NCBI GenBank assembly: GCA_910575435.1 | Contig: CAJTGI010000005.1 | Location: 124,001-188,000, forward strand | DNA from: Clostridiaceae bacterium | GTDB taxonomy: Bacteria > Bacillota > Clostridia > Lachnospirales > Lachnospiraceae | Direction of reading: 5' to 3' | DNA length: 64,000 bases | Part shown: positions 19,063-25,862 of the stretch, piece by piece | How positions within the stretch are numbered: the stretch's first letter is position 1 | How the letters are laid out: every line of letters starts with the position of its first letter | The notes under the pieces: generated by a model | Database searches by the model: none | What the model was told of the DNA's origin: nothing | Seen by the model: only the letters and a program-made list of their open reading frames with translations | Position numbers and translations under genes: made by a program

Positions 19063-19092
19063 ATGATTCGTGCTTTGGAAAAAGCACAATAT

Positions 19093-19176
19093 GCGGAAGT
19101 GCTGGAATTGGCAGACAGGCTAGATTCAGGTTCTAGTGTTGGCAACGACGTGAGGGTTCAAGTCCCTTCTTCCGCA
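19093..19176 (+). tRNA. tRNA-Leu (CAG)
   Basis: 84-nt class II tRNA with a long variable arm. Acceptor GCGGAAG pairs with CTTCCGC; anticodon stem CTAGA/TCTAG closes loop TTCAGGT, giving CAG; T arm has GGGTTCAAGTCCC. CCA is not encoded. Confidence 0.95.
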
Positions 19177-19191
19177 CGATATCAATAATCG

Positions 19192-19230
19192 ACAAAAAAG
19201 GAAACCATGCAATCAGGTTTCCTTTTTTGT
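19192..19230 (+). terminator. terminator after tRNA-Leu
   Basis: ACAAAAAAGGAAACC pairs with GGTTTCCTTTTTTGT. The stem carries T-runs on both strands, so it can serve both the tRNA and the converging pnuC transcript. Confidence 0.85.
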
Positions 19231-19277
19231 TGATTTTCTGTATAGGAAATTCCACTATCCTTCCGTTTCCATATGCC

Positions 19278-19961
19278 TTATTCATTCTCCTTCGCCATCT
19301 TCCTCCAGTTAAGATACCCATATGTTGAGTTCAGCAAATACGCCGTCCACATCACAAGCAGAGTCACTGCGCTCATATCACCTTTGATCAGCACGAGGAG
19401 CCACAATACCACAGATACCACATTTACAATCACCCACATAACCCACTGCTCTGAATAACGGGTAACCATTAAGATGGATGCAATCATGCTCAGAACCGTA
19501 GAAGTTGCGTCCACCAGAGCAAATTCTCCTCCCAAGAGAGTTAAGATTCCACAATATCCTGCCACTGCTGCAATGGAACCTACTATCAGAATCAACCAGC
19601 CCTTTGCTGTCAGGTTCCGGGCCTTTACTTCTGAATAATCCGATGCCATATTCCTCTTCCAGCTGAAGAATCCGATGATAATAATTGGTACCATAATGAT
19701 ATTATACATTACTTCCCCATAGATATGCTGTTCAAAACAGAGGAATGCATAAGTAACTGCCTGCACCAGTCCAAAGGCATAATTCAAAATCTTGCCTTTT
19801 GCACAAAGCACAACGCTGATAATCCCTGCAAGCCCGCTTAACAGCGCCAAGAGGCTGTCTCCCCAGACCACAGATAACACCACCATAATCACGGCCGACA
19901 GTGCCAGCCAGCATTTTTCAAACAATGTCCAATCAGAAAAAAATGTCCTCATCTTATTCAT
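19278..19961 (-). CDS. pnuC: nicotinamide riboside/mononucleotide transporter PnuC
   Basis: 227 residues, seven or so hydrophobic helices, with the family hallmark region NYAFGLVQAVTYAFLCFEQH and the later WxVWxxVNVxSxxLW-type segment (QWVMWVIVNVVSVVLWLLV). PnuC proteins are SWEET-like facilitators for nicotinamide riboside or related nucleosides, with uptake driven by intracellular phosphorylation. AAAGGAG precedes the ATG by 9 bases. The gene starts one base after the stop of a PfkB kinase, which fits such a pull-by-phosphorylation scheme. Related PnuT and PnuX members carry thiamine or riboflavin; no riboswitch is present here to suggest that. Confidence 0.9.
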   Translation of the reverse strand: MNKMRTFFSDWTLFEKCWLALSAVIMVVLSVVWGDSLLALLSGLAGIISVVLCAKGKILNYAFGLVQAVTYAFLCFEQHIYGEVMYNIIMVPIIIIGFFSWKRNMASDYSEVKARNLTAKGWLILIVGSIAAVAGYCGILTLLGGEFALVDATSTVLSMIASILMVTRYSEQWVMWVIVNVVSVVLWLLVLIKGDMSAVTLLVMWTAYLLNSTYGYLNWRKMAKENE

Positions 19962-19962
19962 A

Positions 19963-20859
19963 TTACCAATCTCCTTTTCTAAATTTGTCTTCTGTTAATG
20001 TCGGTCCCTGCACGCCCACAACCACCGCTGAGACCTGATTTGCCAATGCAACCGCTTCCCGGCAATCTTTTCCTTTGCTTCTCAAGGCGATGACTGCCCC
20101 GATATGAGAGTCCCCCGCTCCGATTGTATCCACAACCTGTGCCTTTTGCGACGGTATCAATTCGCCCATACCACTTTGATACAGATAGGAACCTCTCTCA
20201 CCGAGTGTAATCATTACCGCATTCCCACATTCCTCGAAAAGCTGTTCTGCTGCCTTTTCATAATGCTCTTTTCCAGTAAATTGCAACGCTTCTCCTTCAT
20301 TTAGATGAAGTACCGGATGCAGCATTAAAATTCTCTCATGCCTTTCCTTTTTGATCTGGCAGATTCTTGGCCCCGGCGCATAGTAAACATGCAGATGCCT
20401 ATTTTCCTCCAGAAATTCGATGATTGCTTCCCCTCCTTCTCCTTCGATTTCATAACCACAAATGTAAACGGAATCATATTCTGCCCCGTCCACCTGGGCA
20501 AACCATTCCTTTTCAAATCTGCATTCGATGCCTGGAAGCGTTAGAAATGTACGCTCGCCGTCCGCCTCCACCATGCAGAGACAATACCCATTATCCCCCG
20601 CCTCGGAATGTATGGGACTCTCATGCCCTGCCTGCTCTAATTTCTTACGGATCATGTCGGCATAAATTCCAGTACCGATGGGCGCAAGCAATGTATATGG
20701 TACCTGAAAATGTTTTTGGATATCTGCCACATTATAGGCACACCCACCAACCGTCATGTCCTGGGATTTCGCATAAATATCTTCCCCCGTCCTTGGCAGA
20801 CGTTCCAGCTGCATCACAATATCCAGCATCACCCCGCCGATAATAAGATTTTTCTTCAT
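19963..20859 (-). CDS. PfkB family sugar/nucleoside kinase
   Basis: 298-residue ribokinase-fold kinase. N-terminal GGVMLDIVMQLERLPRTGEDIYA and GGCAYNVA bind the sugar; DTIGAGDSHIGA near the C-terminus supplies the catalytic base Asp250 and the anion hole. It lies between an ADP-ribosylglycohydrolase (4-bp ATGA overlap) and pnuC, all in one transcript. From that setting the substrate is probably ribose, or a nucleoside such as nicotinamide riboside or pseudouridine; I cannot choose among them from sequence alone. Confidence 0.88.
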   Translation of the reverse strand: MKKNLIIGGVMLDIVMQLERLPRTGEDIYAKSQDMTVGGCAYNVADIQKHFQVPYTLLAPIGTGIYADMIRKKLEQAGHESPIHSEAGDNGYCLCMVEADGERTFLTLPGIECRFEKEWFAQVDGAEYDSVYICGYEIEGEGGEAIIEFLEENRHLHVYYAPGPRICQIKKERHERILMLHPVLHLNEGEALQFTGKEHYEKAAEQLFEECGNAVMITLGERGSYLYQSGMGELIPSQKAQVVDTIGAGDSHIGAVIALRSKGKDCREAVALANQVSAVVVGVQGPTLTEDKFRKGDW

Positions 20860-21857
20860 GACACCTTTCCTCTCTTTCCTAAGATTGCATCTGCATATGG
20901 TTCCATCTCTATATGATTGGCTCTCCGGATCAGTTCAATGTCCTCTGCCGGAATGCCCTGGACTCCCGACGCTCCACCGCAGGCTGACACTGCCATCGCT
21001 CCAATCGTATCGGAATCTCCCCCCAGATTTGCACAGAGCAGGGCACATCTGTGCACATCGAAGGACGCATAATATGCAATTGCTATTGCACAGGGCACGG
21101 AATCCACCGTGTTCACACCTGCCCCCATCATGTTGTACAGCTCCTCCAGAAAATGATCTTCCTCTGATTCATACTTTTTCGCCAACTCCACCCCATATCT
21201 TATCCTTGTTCCGAGAGATGCCGACACCGTACTGGCACCAAGAGACATGGCATACTCTTCTACAGAAAGAACATCTGCAATCATTTCATCCCGATTTTCC
21301 TTCTCCAGGGCCGAAGCCACAGCCATGGCAACCATGCTGGCACCTGCAATCGTGATATCACTACTGTGGGTGATGCTGGAAACCACCTTCACGTAATCAC
21401 ACAGCTCCTTTTTCTGATCTGGATAAAACAATGCACCAATGGGAGCAATACGCATTGCCGCTCCGTTGGATAATGCCTGCTCAGAATACCGCCGGGGATT
21501 TTTCCCCTGTTCAAAGAGCTCCAAGGTTACCTTAGAAGTGGGGCCCAGGATATTATTTTCAAAAGCATTTTCCTTTTTTGCCCACTCCAGAATATGCCCC
21601 GCTATGTTTGCGGCATCTGGAATGAAATCCGTCTCCATCAGGCTGTCCAGTATTGTCAGTGCCTGTGATGTATCATCTGTAAAATTCCCTCGCTTATATT
21701 GATAAGAGATTTCATTTTCCAGATCACCATCCAGAAAATCTTTGATTTTTCCATATTTTTCAATCACTCTCTTCCGGCTCCACAACTCCGCTGGCATGCC
21801 CATGGCATCACCAATTGCCATTCCATATAATACGCCAAGTATCTTGTCTTTTATCAT
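20856..21857 (-). CDS. ADP-ribosylglycohydrolase family protein (DraG-like)
   Basis: 333 residues from the ATG at 21857 (GAAAGGAAG 5 bases ahead); a frame extending 36 bases upstream lacks a ribosome site. The di-metal site is complete: GDAMGMPAE near residue 15, FTDDTSQAL for the first TDDT cluster, and LGGDSDTIGA at the C-terminus. Family members cleave ADP-ribose from proteins or small molecules such as ADP-ribose derivatives and NAD-like compounds. First gene of a three-gene operon with a PfkB kinase and PnuC, which points to salvage of ADP-ribosyl or nicotinamide nucleosides rather than nitrogenase control (no nif genes here). Confidence 0.88.
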   Translation of the reverse strand: MIKDKILGVLYGMAIGDAMGMPAELWSRKRVIEKYGKIKDFLDGDLENEISYQYKRGNFTDDTSQALTILDSLMETDFIPDAANIAGHILEWAKKENAFENNILGPTSKVTLELFEQGKNPRRYSEQALSNGAAMRIAPIGALFYPDQKKELCDYVKVVSSITHSSDITIAGASMVAMAVASALEKENRDEMIADVLSVEEYAMSLGASTVSASLGTRIRYGVELAKKYESEEDHFLEELYNMMGAGVNTVDSVPCAIAIAYYASFDVHRCALLCANLGGDSDTIGAMAVSACGGASGVQGIPAEDIELIRRANHIEMEPYADAILGKRGKVS

Positions 21858-21891
21858 ACCGTCTTCCTTTCTTATTATATTATCTTGTTGC

Positions 21892-21907
21892 ACTTATTAT
21901 AATAAGT
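21892..21907. promoter_or_regulatory. palindromic operator over the salvage promoter
   Basis: ACTTATTATAATAAGT is a perfect 16-bp palindrome and covers the -10 box of the salvage operon. A 14/16 copy, ACATACTATAATAAGT, lies at 22000-22015 over the -10 box of the divergent gntR gene. This is the expected pattern for a dimeric repressor acting on both promoters. Confidence 0.65.
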
Positions 21908-21927
21908 TATCTAAAGTGTTATGTCAA
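21899..21927 (-). promoter_or_regulatory. promoter of the ADP-ribosylglycohydrolase operon
   Basis: On the minus strand TTGACA (21922-21927), 17-base spacer, TATTAT (21899-21904); transcription would start about 35 bases ahead of the ATG at 21857. Confidence 0.7.
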
Positions 21928-21982
21928 TTGTATATAATTCATCAAAAACACACCATTATTTTAGTGATATTTACTAAAGATA

Positions 21983-22011
21983 TTTACTTTTAAGTTCTAA
22001 CATACTATAAT
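21983..22011 (+). promoter_or_regulatory. promoter of the gntR gene
   Basis: TTTACT (21983-21988), 17-base spacer, TATAAT (22006-22011). The -10 box lies inside the second operator-like palindrome, suggesting autoregulation. Confidence 0.65.
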
Positions 22012-22038
22012 AAGTTTATGTGAAACGGAGGTTTATGT

Positions 22039-22761
22039 ATGGAAAAACAACCAAAATATGAATACATCAAAAACGCTTTAATTGAAGCAATCCACTCTGG
22101 AAAATACACTCCCGGCAGCGAACTCCCAAGCGAGAATGAACTCACAGAACAATATAACGTAAGCCGGATTACCGTCCGCAGAGCAATCGACGAGCTCTAC
22201 CGTACCGGATATATTGAAAAAAAGCAGGGAAAACGGGGATATGTCAGAGAAACCGCCAAGGAGCAGGAACTGACGACCATTTCAAGCTATACGGAGGAAA
22301 TTCAACGTCAGGGAATGACCCCCTCAAGAAAAGTACTTTCTTCTGGTCTACGTCTTTGTAATCCCGATGAGAGAGACGTTTTAACCCTTGACAAAGCAGA
22401 TGCAGTCTTTTATCTGGAGCGCATTATCTATGCAGATCAAAAACCGCTGTGCTATACTTCGACGGTTCTTCCCTATAAATTTTTTCGTGATATCGAGGGA
22501 TATGATTTTTCTGAAAATTCCCTCTACAATATCATAGAACAGCATTACCATCTCAGAATCACAGATTCCATCCTGAAACTAAAAGCAATTCCCGCGAAGG
22601 ATGATATTGCCACATTTCTGGACGTGGCAAGAGATGTTCCACTGCTCTATTCTTCTGCAGTGACCTACGGTGATTATCAGGGAGAGATTCTTCCCATTGA
22701 AACCTTTCAGACCTATTATCTGACAGACCGCTTTGAGTATACATTAGCCCAAAAACGGTAA
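22039..22761 (+). CDS. GntR family regulator, HutC/UTRA type
   Basis: 240 residues. The winged helix-turn-helix occupies about 5-70 (PGSELPSENELTEQYNVSRITVRRAIDELYRTGYI), followed by a UTRA ligand-binding domain (about 90-235) typical of HutC/FarR regulators. Such proteins are mostly repressors released by a sugar-phosphate or nucleoside-related ligand. It is divergent from the ADP-ribosylglycohydrolase/PfkB/PnuC operon with a 180-base shared control region holding two matching palindromes, so it almost certainly controls that operon. AACGGAGG precedes the start. Confidence 0.9.
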   Translation: MEKQPKYEYIKNALIEAIHSGKYTPGSELPSENELTEQYNVSRITVRRAIDELYRTGYIEKKQGKRGYVRETAKEQELTTISSYTEEIQRQGMTPSRKVLSSGLRLCNPDERDVLTLDKADAVFYLERIIYADQKPLCYTSTVLPYKFFRDIEGYDFSENSLYNIIEQHYHLRITDSILKLKAIPAKDDIATFLDVARDVPLLYSSAVTYGDYQGEILPIETFQTYYLTDRFEYTLAQKR

Positions 22762-22821
22762 TAGCGTGTCAAAATACAAGAACAAGGGATTTTGGGCCCA
22801 AAATTCCCTATAGAAAAAAAT

Positions 22822-22886
22822 CAGGAATCTCCCATAGAAAACCAGATGATAAAAAACACTGGATTCTACAAAAGATTCCTGTTTTT
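22822..22886 (+). terminator. possible terminator of gntR
   Basis: CAGGAATCT (22822-22830) pairs with AGATTCCTG (22873-22881), followed by TTTTT. The loop is long (42 bases) and holds a minor inner stem. Confidence 0.45.
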
Positions 22887-22899
22887 GAATAAAGGGGGC

Positions 22900-22918
22900 A
22901 AAAAGCGGTATGAACCGC
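22900..22918 (-). terminator. terminator of rubrerythrin
   Basis: On the minus strand GCGGT-TCAT-ACCGC is followed by TTTTT. The stem is short but sits 28 bases behind the rubrerythrin stop. Confidence 0.5.
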
Positions 22919-22945
22919 CCCCCCTTTTTGAAACTTCGTACCTTG

Positions 22946-23584
22946 TTATTTGCCCAAATCCCTTTCCTTGCAGGGACACATTTCCTTGGAAGTCATGGGA
23001 GCCAGCTCCATCCGGACAAAATATCCCTGGCTGCTATCACATGCCGGGCAATTCTGGGGGGCGTGGGTGGCCTGAACCGTATAGCCGCAGCTCAGGCACA
23101 TCCAGCCTGTCTCCACATCGGAGGCAAAAAGCTTTCCCTCCGTCAAAAGATGGAAGAAATACTCAAACCGCTTCGCATGAAGTTTCTCCACATCCGCAAT
23201 CATATAAAACTTTCCTGCAATCTGCTGAAACCCTTCCTCCAGGGCCACATCGCCAAAGGTACGATAAATCTCCTCCCCCTCTTTCGTCTCGTTCTCCAGG
23301 GCATTCTGCAGCTGGGTCTGCAAATCTTCGGAAGTATTTACAGGATAATCTGCCTGGGCCACGGAAATCTCTTTCCCCTCCATCTCCTTCAGATACTTGT
23401 AAAATACCTCCGCATGATGCATCTCCTGATGGGCCGTCAAGTCAAAAACCTTCTTAATCACATACATATCATTCTGCATGGCCAGTTCCGCCGCAAAAGT
23501 ATATCGATTCCTTGCCTGGCTCTCCCCGGCAAACGCCTTCATCAGATTTTCCTTGGTCTTGCTCTCACTCAGATTCATACTCAT
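22946..23584 (-). CDS. rbr: rubrerythrin
   Basis: 212-residue peroxide-scavenging protein of anaerobes. The N-terminal ferritin-like four-helix domain has the di-iron ligands (FAGESQARNRYTFAAE, HQEMHHAEVFYKYL, GDVALEEGFQQIA, DVEKLHAKRFEYF). A C-terminal rubredoxin domain has CLSCGY and CPACD. After it comes an extra tail of about 25 residues ending in MCPCKERDLGK, not usual in the rubrerythrins I know. GAAAGGA lies ahead of the ATG. It stands alone, so it is probably controlled by oxidative stress, but no PerR box was found. Confidence 0.94.
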   Translation of the reverse strand: MSMNLSESKTKENLMKAFAGESQARNRYTFAAELAMQNDMYVIKKVFDLTAHQEMHHAEVFYKYLKEMEGKEISVAQADYPVNTSEDLQTQLQNALENETKEGEEIYRTFGDVALEEGFQQIAGKFYMIADVEKLHAKRFEYFFHLLTEGKLFASDVETGWMCLSCGYTVQATHAPQNCPACDSSQGYFVRMELAPMTSKEMCPCKERDLGK

Positions 23585-23713
23585 AACCTATCCTTTCTAC
23601 TTTTTAATAAGAGTATGGATGAATCTGGAGCGTTTTATTCCACAAAAAGGAAAATTTTTTATCCTGCAAAACATTTAAACTAACTCACTAGATAAGCCGT
23701 TGAGCTCGACAAA

Positions 23714-24424
23714 TCACATTCCAGGCATGATGTAATTAACGACGCCTGTAAGACTATTTTTTGGCAAATCATCTAATTCTATATTTTCATGAAATTCTTT
23801 ATATATTTCTTTTACTTTTTTAATCTCATTTTCTAAATCATCTCCCTTGATACCCGATCTGCTCAACTGATCTTGATATAAATATGTAAACGTAGATAAA
23901 TCAATTTTTGAGAAATCAACAACAGATTTTGTGCCGACAACACAGGCTACCTTTTCTGCCCGAGAATAAATGGACTTACTTTCAACAGAACGATACCAGC
24001 ATTTAACATCAAAGCGAACAGTACTGATACCCTCTGTTAAAATATAATATTTTTCCATTTTGCTGGTATGGGCAACACTTTCTCCCAAAAAAACCGTCAA
24101 AGCACCCGAAAGCAATTTTTCTATTCCTTTCACTACTTCAGATGCCCCCGACAAAAATGAATCTAACGATTGGCTTACTGTTTTTTGAATATCTGCTGTA
24201 CTTTTTGACGTCATAACTCTAATATCCTGGCTCTGCGCAACCAAAGAAGTAACAGGTATCTTTCTATCCTTTTTATCACCATTCATCGAATCCATGATTT
24301 CCAACATAAAAATTTCAGCTTGCTTTTCTGCTGTTTCGTATAGAGATTCAAGTATCTCTTTCTGCAACAATCCTGTCTCCCCAGAAGTATCCAAACCATC
24401 AATTGCTTTTCTAATTGTAGACAT
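23714..24424 (-). CDS. orphan protein of unknown function, AT-rich gene
   Basis: 236 residues with a good ribosome site (AAAGGAGG) ahead of the ATG. I do not recognise it. The N-terminal third is mainly helical; a mid section (SKSTADIQKTVSQSLDSFLSGASEVVKGIEKLLSGALTVFLG) contains an amphipathic and mildly hydrophobic helix; the rest is mixed strand and helix. No signal peptide or Cys motif. Base composition is clearly more AT-rich than the neighbours and it is flanked by long AT-rich spacers, so it may be a recent arrival. Confidence 0.6.
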   Translation of the reverse strand: MSTIRKAIDGLDTSGETGLLQKEILESLYETAEKQAEIFMLEIMDSMNGDKKDRKIPVTSLVAQSQDIRVMTSKSTADIQKTVSQSLDSFLSGASEVVKGIEKLLSGALTVFLGESVAHTSKMEKYYILTEGISTVRFDVKCWYRSVESKSIYSRAEKVACVVGTKSVVDFSKIDLSTFTYLYQDQLSRSGIKGDDLENEIKKVKEIYKEFHENIELDDLPKNSLTGVVNYIMPGM

Positions 24425-24914
24425 AACATTTCCTCCTTTATCGTATCCAATTTCATAATACCAACTTTAATAAATCTTTTGATTATTGTGAATATCATTT
24501 GAACAATTTTAAGTTTCTAGTGATATCTTTTCTTAAAATTAATTACATCAACCCATATAAATAATACTTTATAATATCTTTGAAATTATACAATCCACAT
24601 CATAACAAGCAGACTTTCAGGTAATTTATATCAACAATAAATGAAATGCGCCTCAATTATTGCAAGAAAATGCTTCCTCATCCATTTCTCAGCCACCATA
24701 CGATATACTGCCAATCTACGTCATAAATAAAATTACTACTAATAAAAATATTGATATCTTACCTAATACGAAAAAATATATTTATAATTACACACTATCA
24801 CCCTATCCTTATTTTGTCAAGCGTATTAATCCCCTTTTTTAGTTATGGAATTCCCATAATCCTTTTTTATCACGATCTCTATCAGAAAATAGTTCCCATT
24901 AGAAAATTGAAAAA
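24425..24914. other. AT-rich intergenic region, no gene seen
   Basis: About 490 bases of very AT-rich DNA between the orphan gene and the rpsU terminator. Short plus-strand frames are present but lack ribosome sites. It may be a remnant of inserted DNA. Confidence 0.4.
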
Positions 24915-24944
24915 AGGCTGTCTGATATCTAAATCAGACAGCCT
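24915..24944 (-). terminator. terminator of rpsU
   Basis: AGGCTGTCTGAT pairs perfectly with ATCAGACAGCCT; on the minus strand it is followed by a run of T. Confidence 0.88.
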
Positions 24945-24966
24945 CTCTAAAAATTCGCTATTCACA

Positions 24967-25140
24967 TTAGTATTTGCGCTTGCGAGCCGCTTCAGACTTC
25001 TTCTTGCGACGAACAGAGGGCTTCTCATAATGCTCTCTCTTACGAATCTCCTGCTGGATACCGGCCTTGGCACAATTTCTCTTGAAACGACGCAAAGCGT
25101 TATCCAATGTCTCGTTCTCTTTTACAACAACATTTGACAT
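24967..25140 (-). CDS. rpsU: 30S ribosomal protein S21
   Basis: 57 residues beginning [20 protein letters not shown] and ending AARKRKY, the full length and sequence pattern of S21. It helps 30S subunits engage the mRNA leader during initiation. It is a single gene with its own terminator, as is common in Clostridia outside the rpsU-dnaG-rpoD arrangement. Confidence 0.96.
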   Translation of the reverse strand: MSNVVVKENETLDNALRRFKRNCAKAGIQQEIRKREHYEKPSVRRKKKSEAARKRKY

Positions 25141-25362
25141 AGTCTCACACCTAACCTCCCCTCAGTTGTAGATTATGCTTCAATACACAACTGTATAGGG
25201 TAATATTTTACCATGGAAGAATGTATTATCTCCCATACGCACAAAAGATATTATAACATAATTTGCCAAATAGTCAACCACTTTTTTGCAATATATTGAA
25301 AACTTACCGACAAAAAATAAACTATTTCATATCCATCACACAAAAGGAAAGCGTCCCTGCCA

Positions 25363-25860
25363 TCACTCCCCAAACACCCCGTGCAGCCTCTTCGCAAGCA
25401 TCCCCCCGGCCACGCCGATGGCCGCCCCGGCAAGGCATCCCGCCGCCAGCAGGAAGGGAAAGTAATAGACCAGAAGCCCCGTCTGCAACACGGTCATAGC
25501 CACCAAGATCTGCCCGATATTATGGGAGACTCCCCCGGCAATGCTCACTCCGTACACAGAGAATTTTCCCGTCTTTTTTAAGAGGAACATTGCCGCCAGA
25601 CTCAGCACGCTCCCCGCCAGACTGTACAGCATCATGGACAGGTTGCCAAAAGTCAGGCCCGTCAGAACCACCCGCGCCAGGCTAACTCCCACCGTCTGGG
25701 ACAGGGTGCATTCATAGAGGCACAGCACCACTACCAGATTGGGAAGCCCCAGCTTCACTCCCGGCACCCCCAGGGATATGGGAATCAATGCCTCCACATA
25801 GCCGAGCACGAAGGCAACCGCCACCAGCATGCCTATTTGCACCATCTTCTTCGTCGTCAT
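25363..25860 (-). CDS. Gx transporter family membrane protein
   Basis: 165 residues, about five helices, with the family signature PGVKLGLPNLVVVLCLY and GGVSHNIGQ. The group was once labelled heptaprenyl diphosphate synthase component I and resembles ECF-type substrate-binding S components; its cargo is unknown. The start lies two bases after the stop of the HD-GYP gene, so the two are co-translated. In many Clostridia this family sits next to an FAD:protein FMN transferase (ApbE-like) or NusG-like gene, which is not the case here. Confidence 0.82.
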   Translation of the reverse strand: MTTKKMVQIGMLVAVAFVLGYVEALIPISLGVPGVKLGLPNLVVVLCLYECTLSQTVGVSLARVVLTGLTFGNLSMMLYSLAGSVLSLAAMFLLKKTGKFSVYGVSIAGGVSHNIGQILVAMTVLQTGLLVYYFPFLLAAGCLAGAAIGVAGGMLAKRLHGVFGE

Positions 25861-25862
25861 AT

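Noticed and set aside
20856-21857. Nitrogenase-related DraG function for the ADP-ribosylglycohydrolase
   Set aside because: No nif genes or DraT are present and the operon partners point to nucleoside salvage.
24751-25137. Plus-strand frame of 128 codons overlapping rpsU
   Set aside because: Antisense to a certain ribosomal protein gene and its terminator; no ribosome site.
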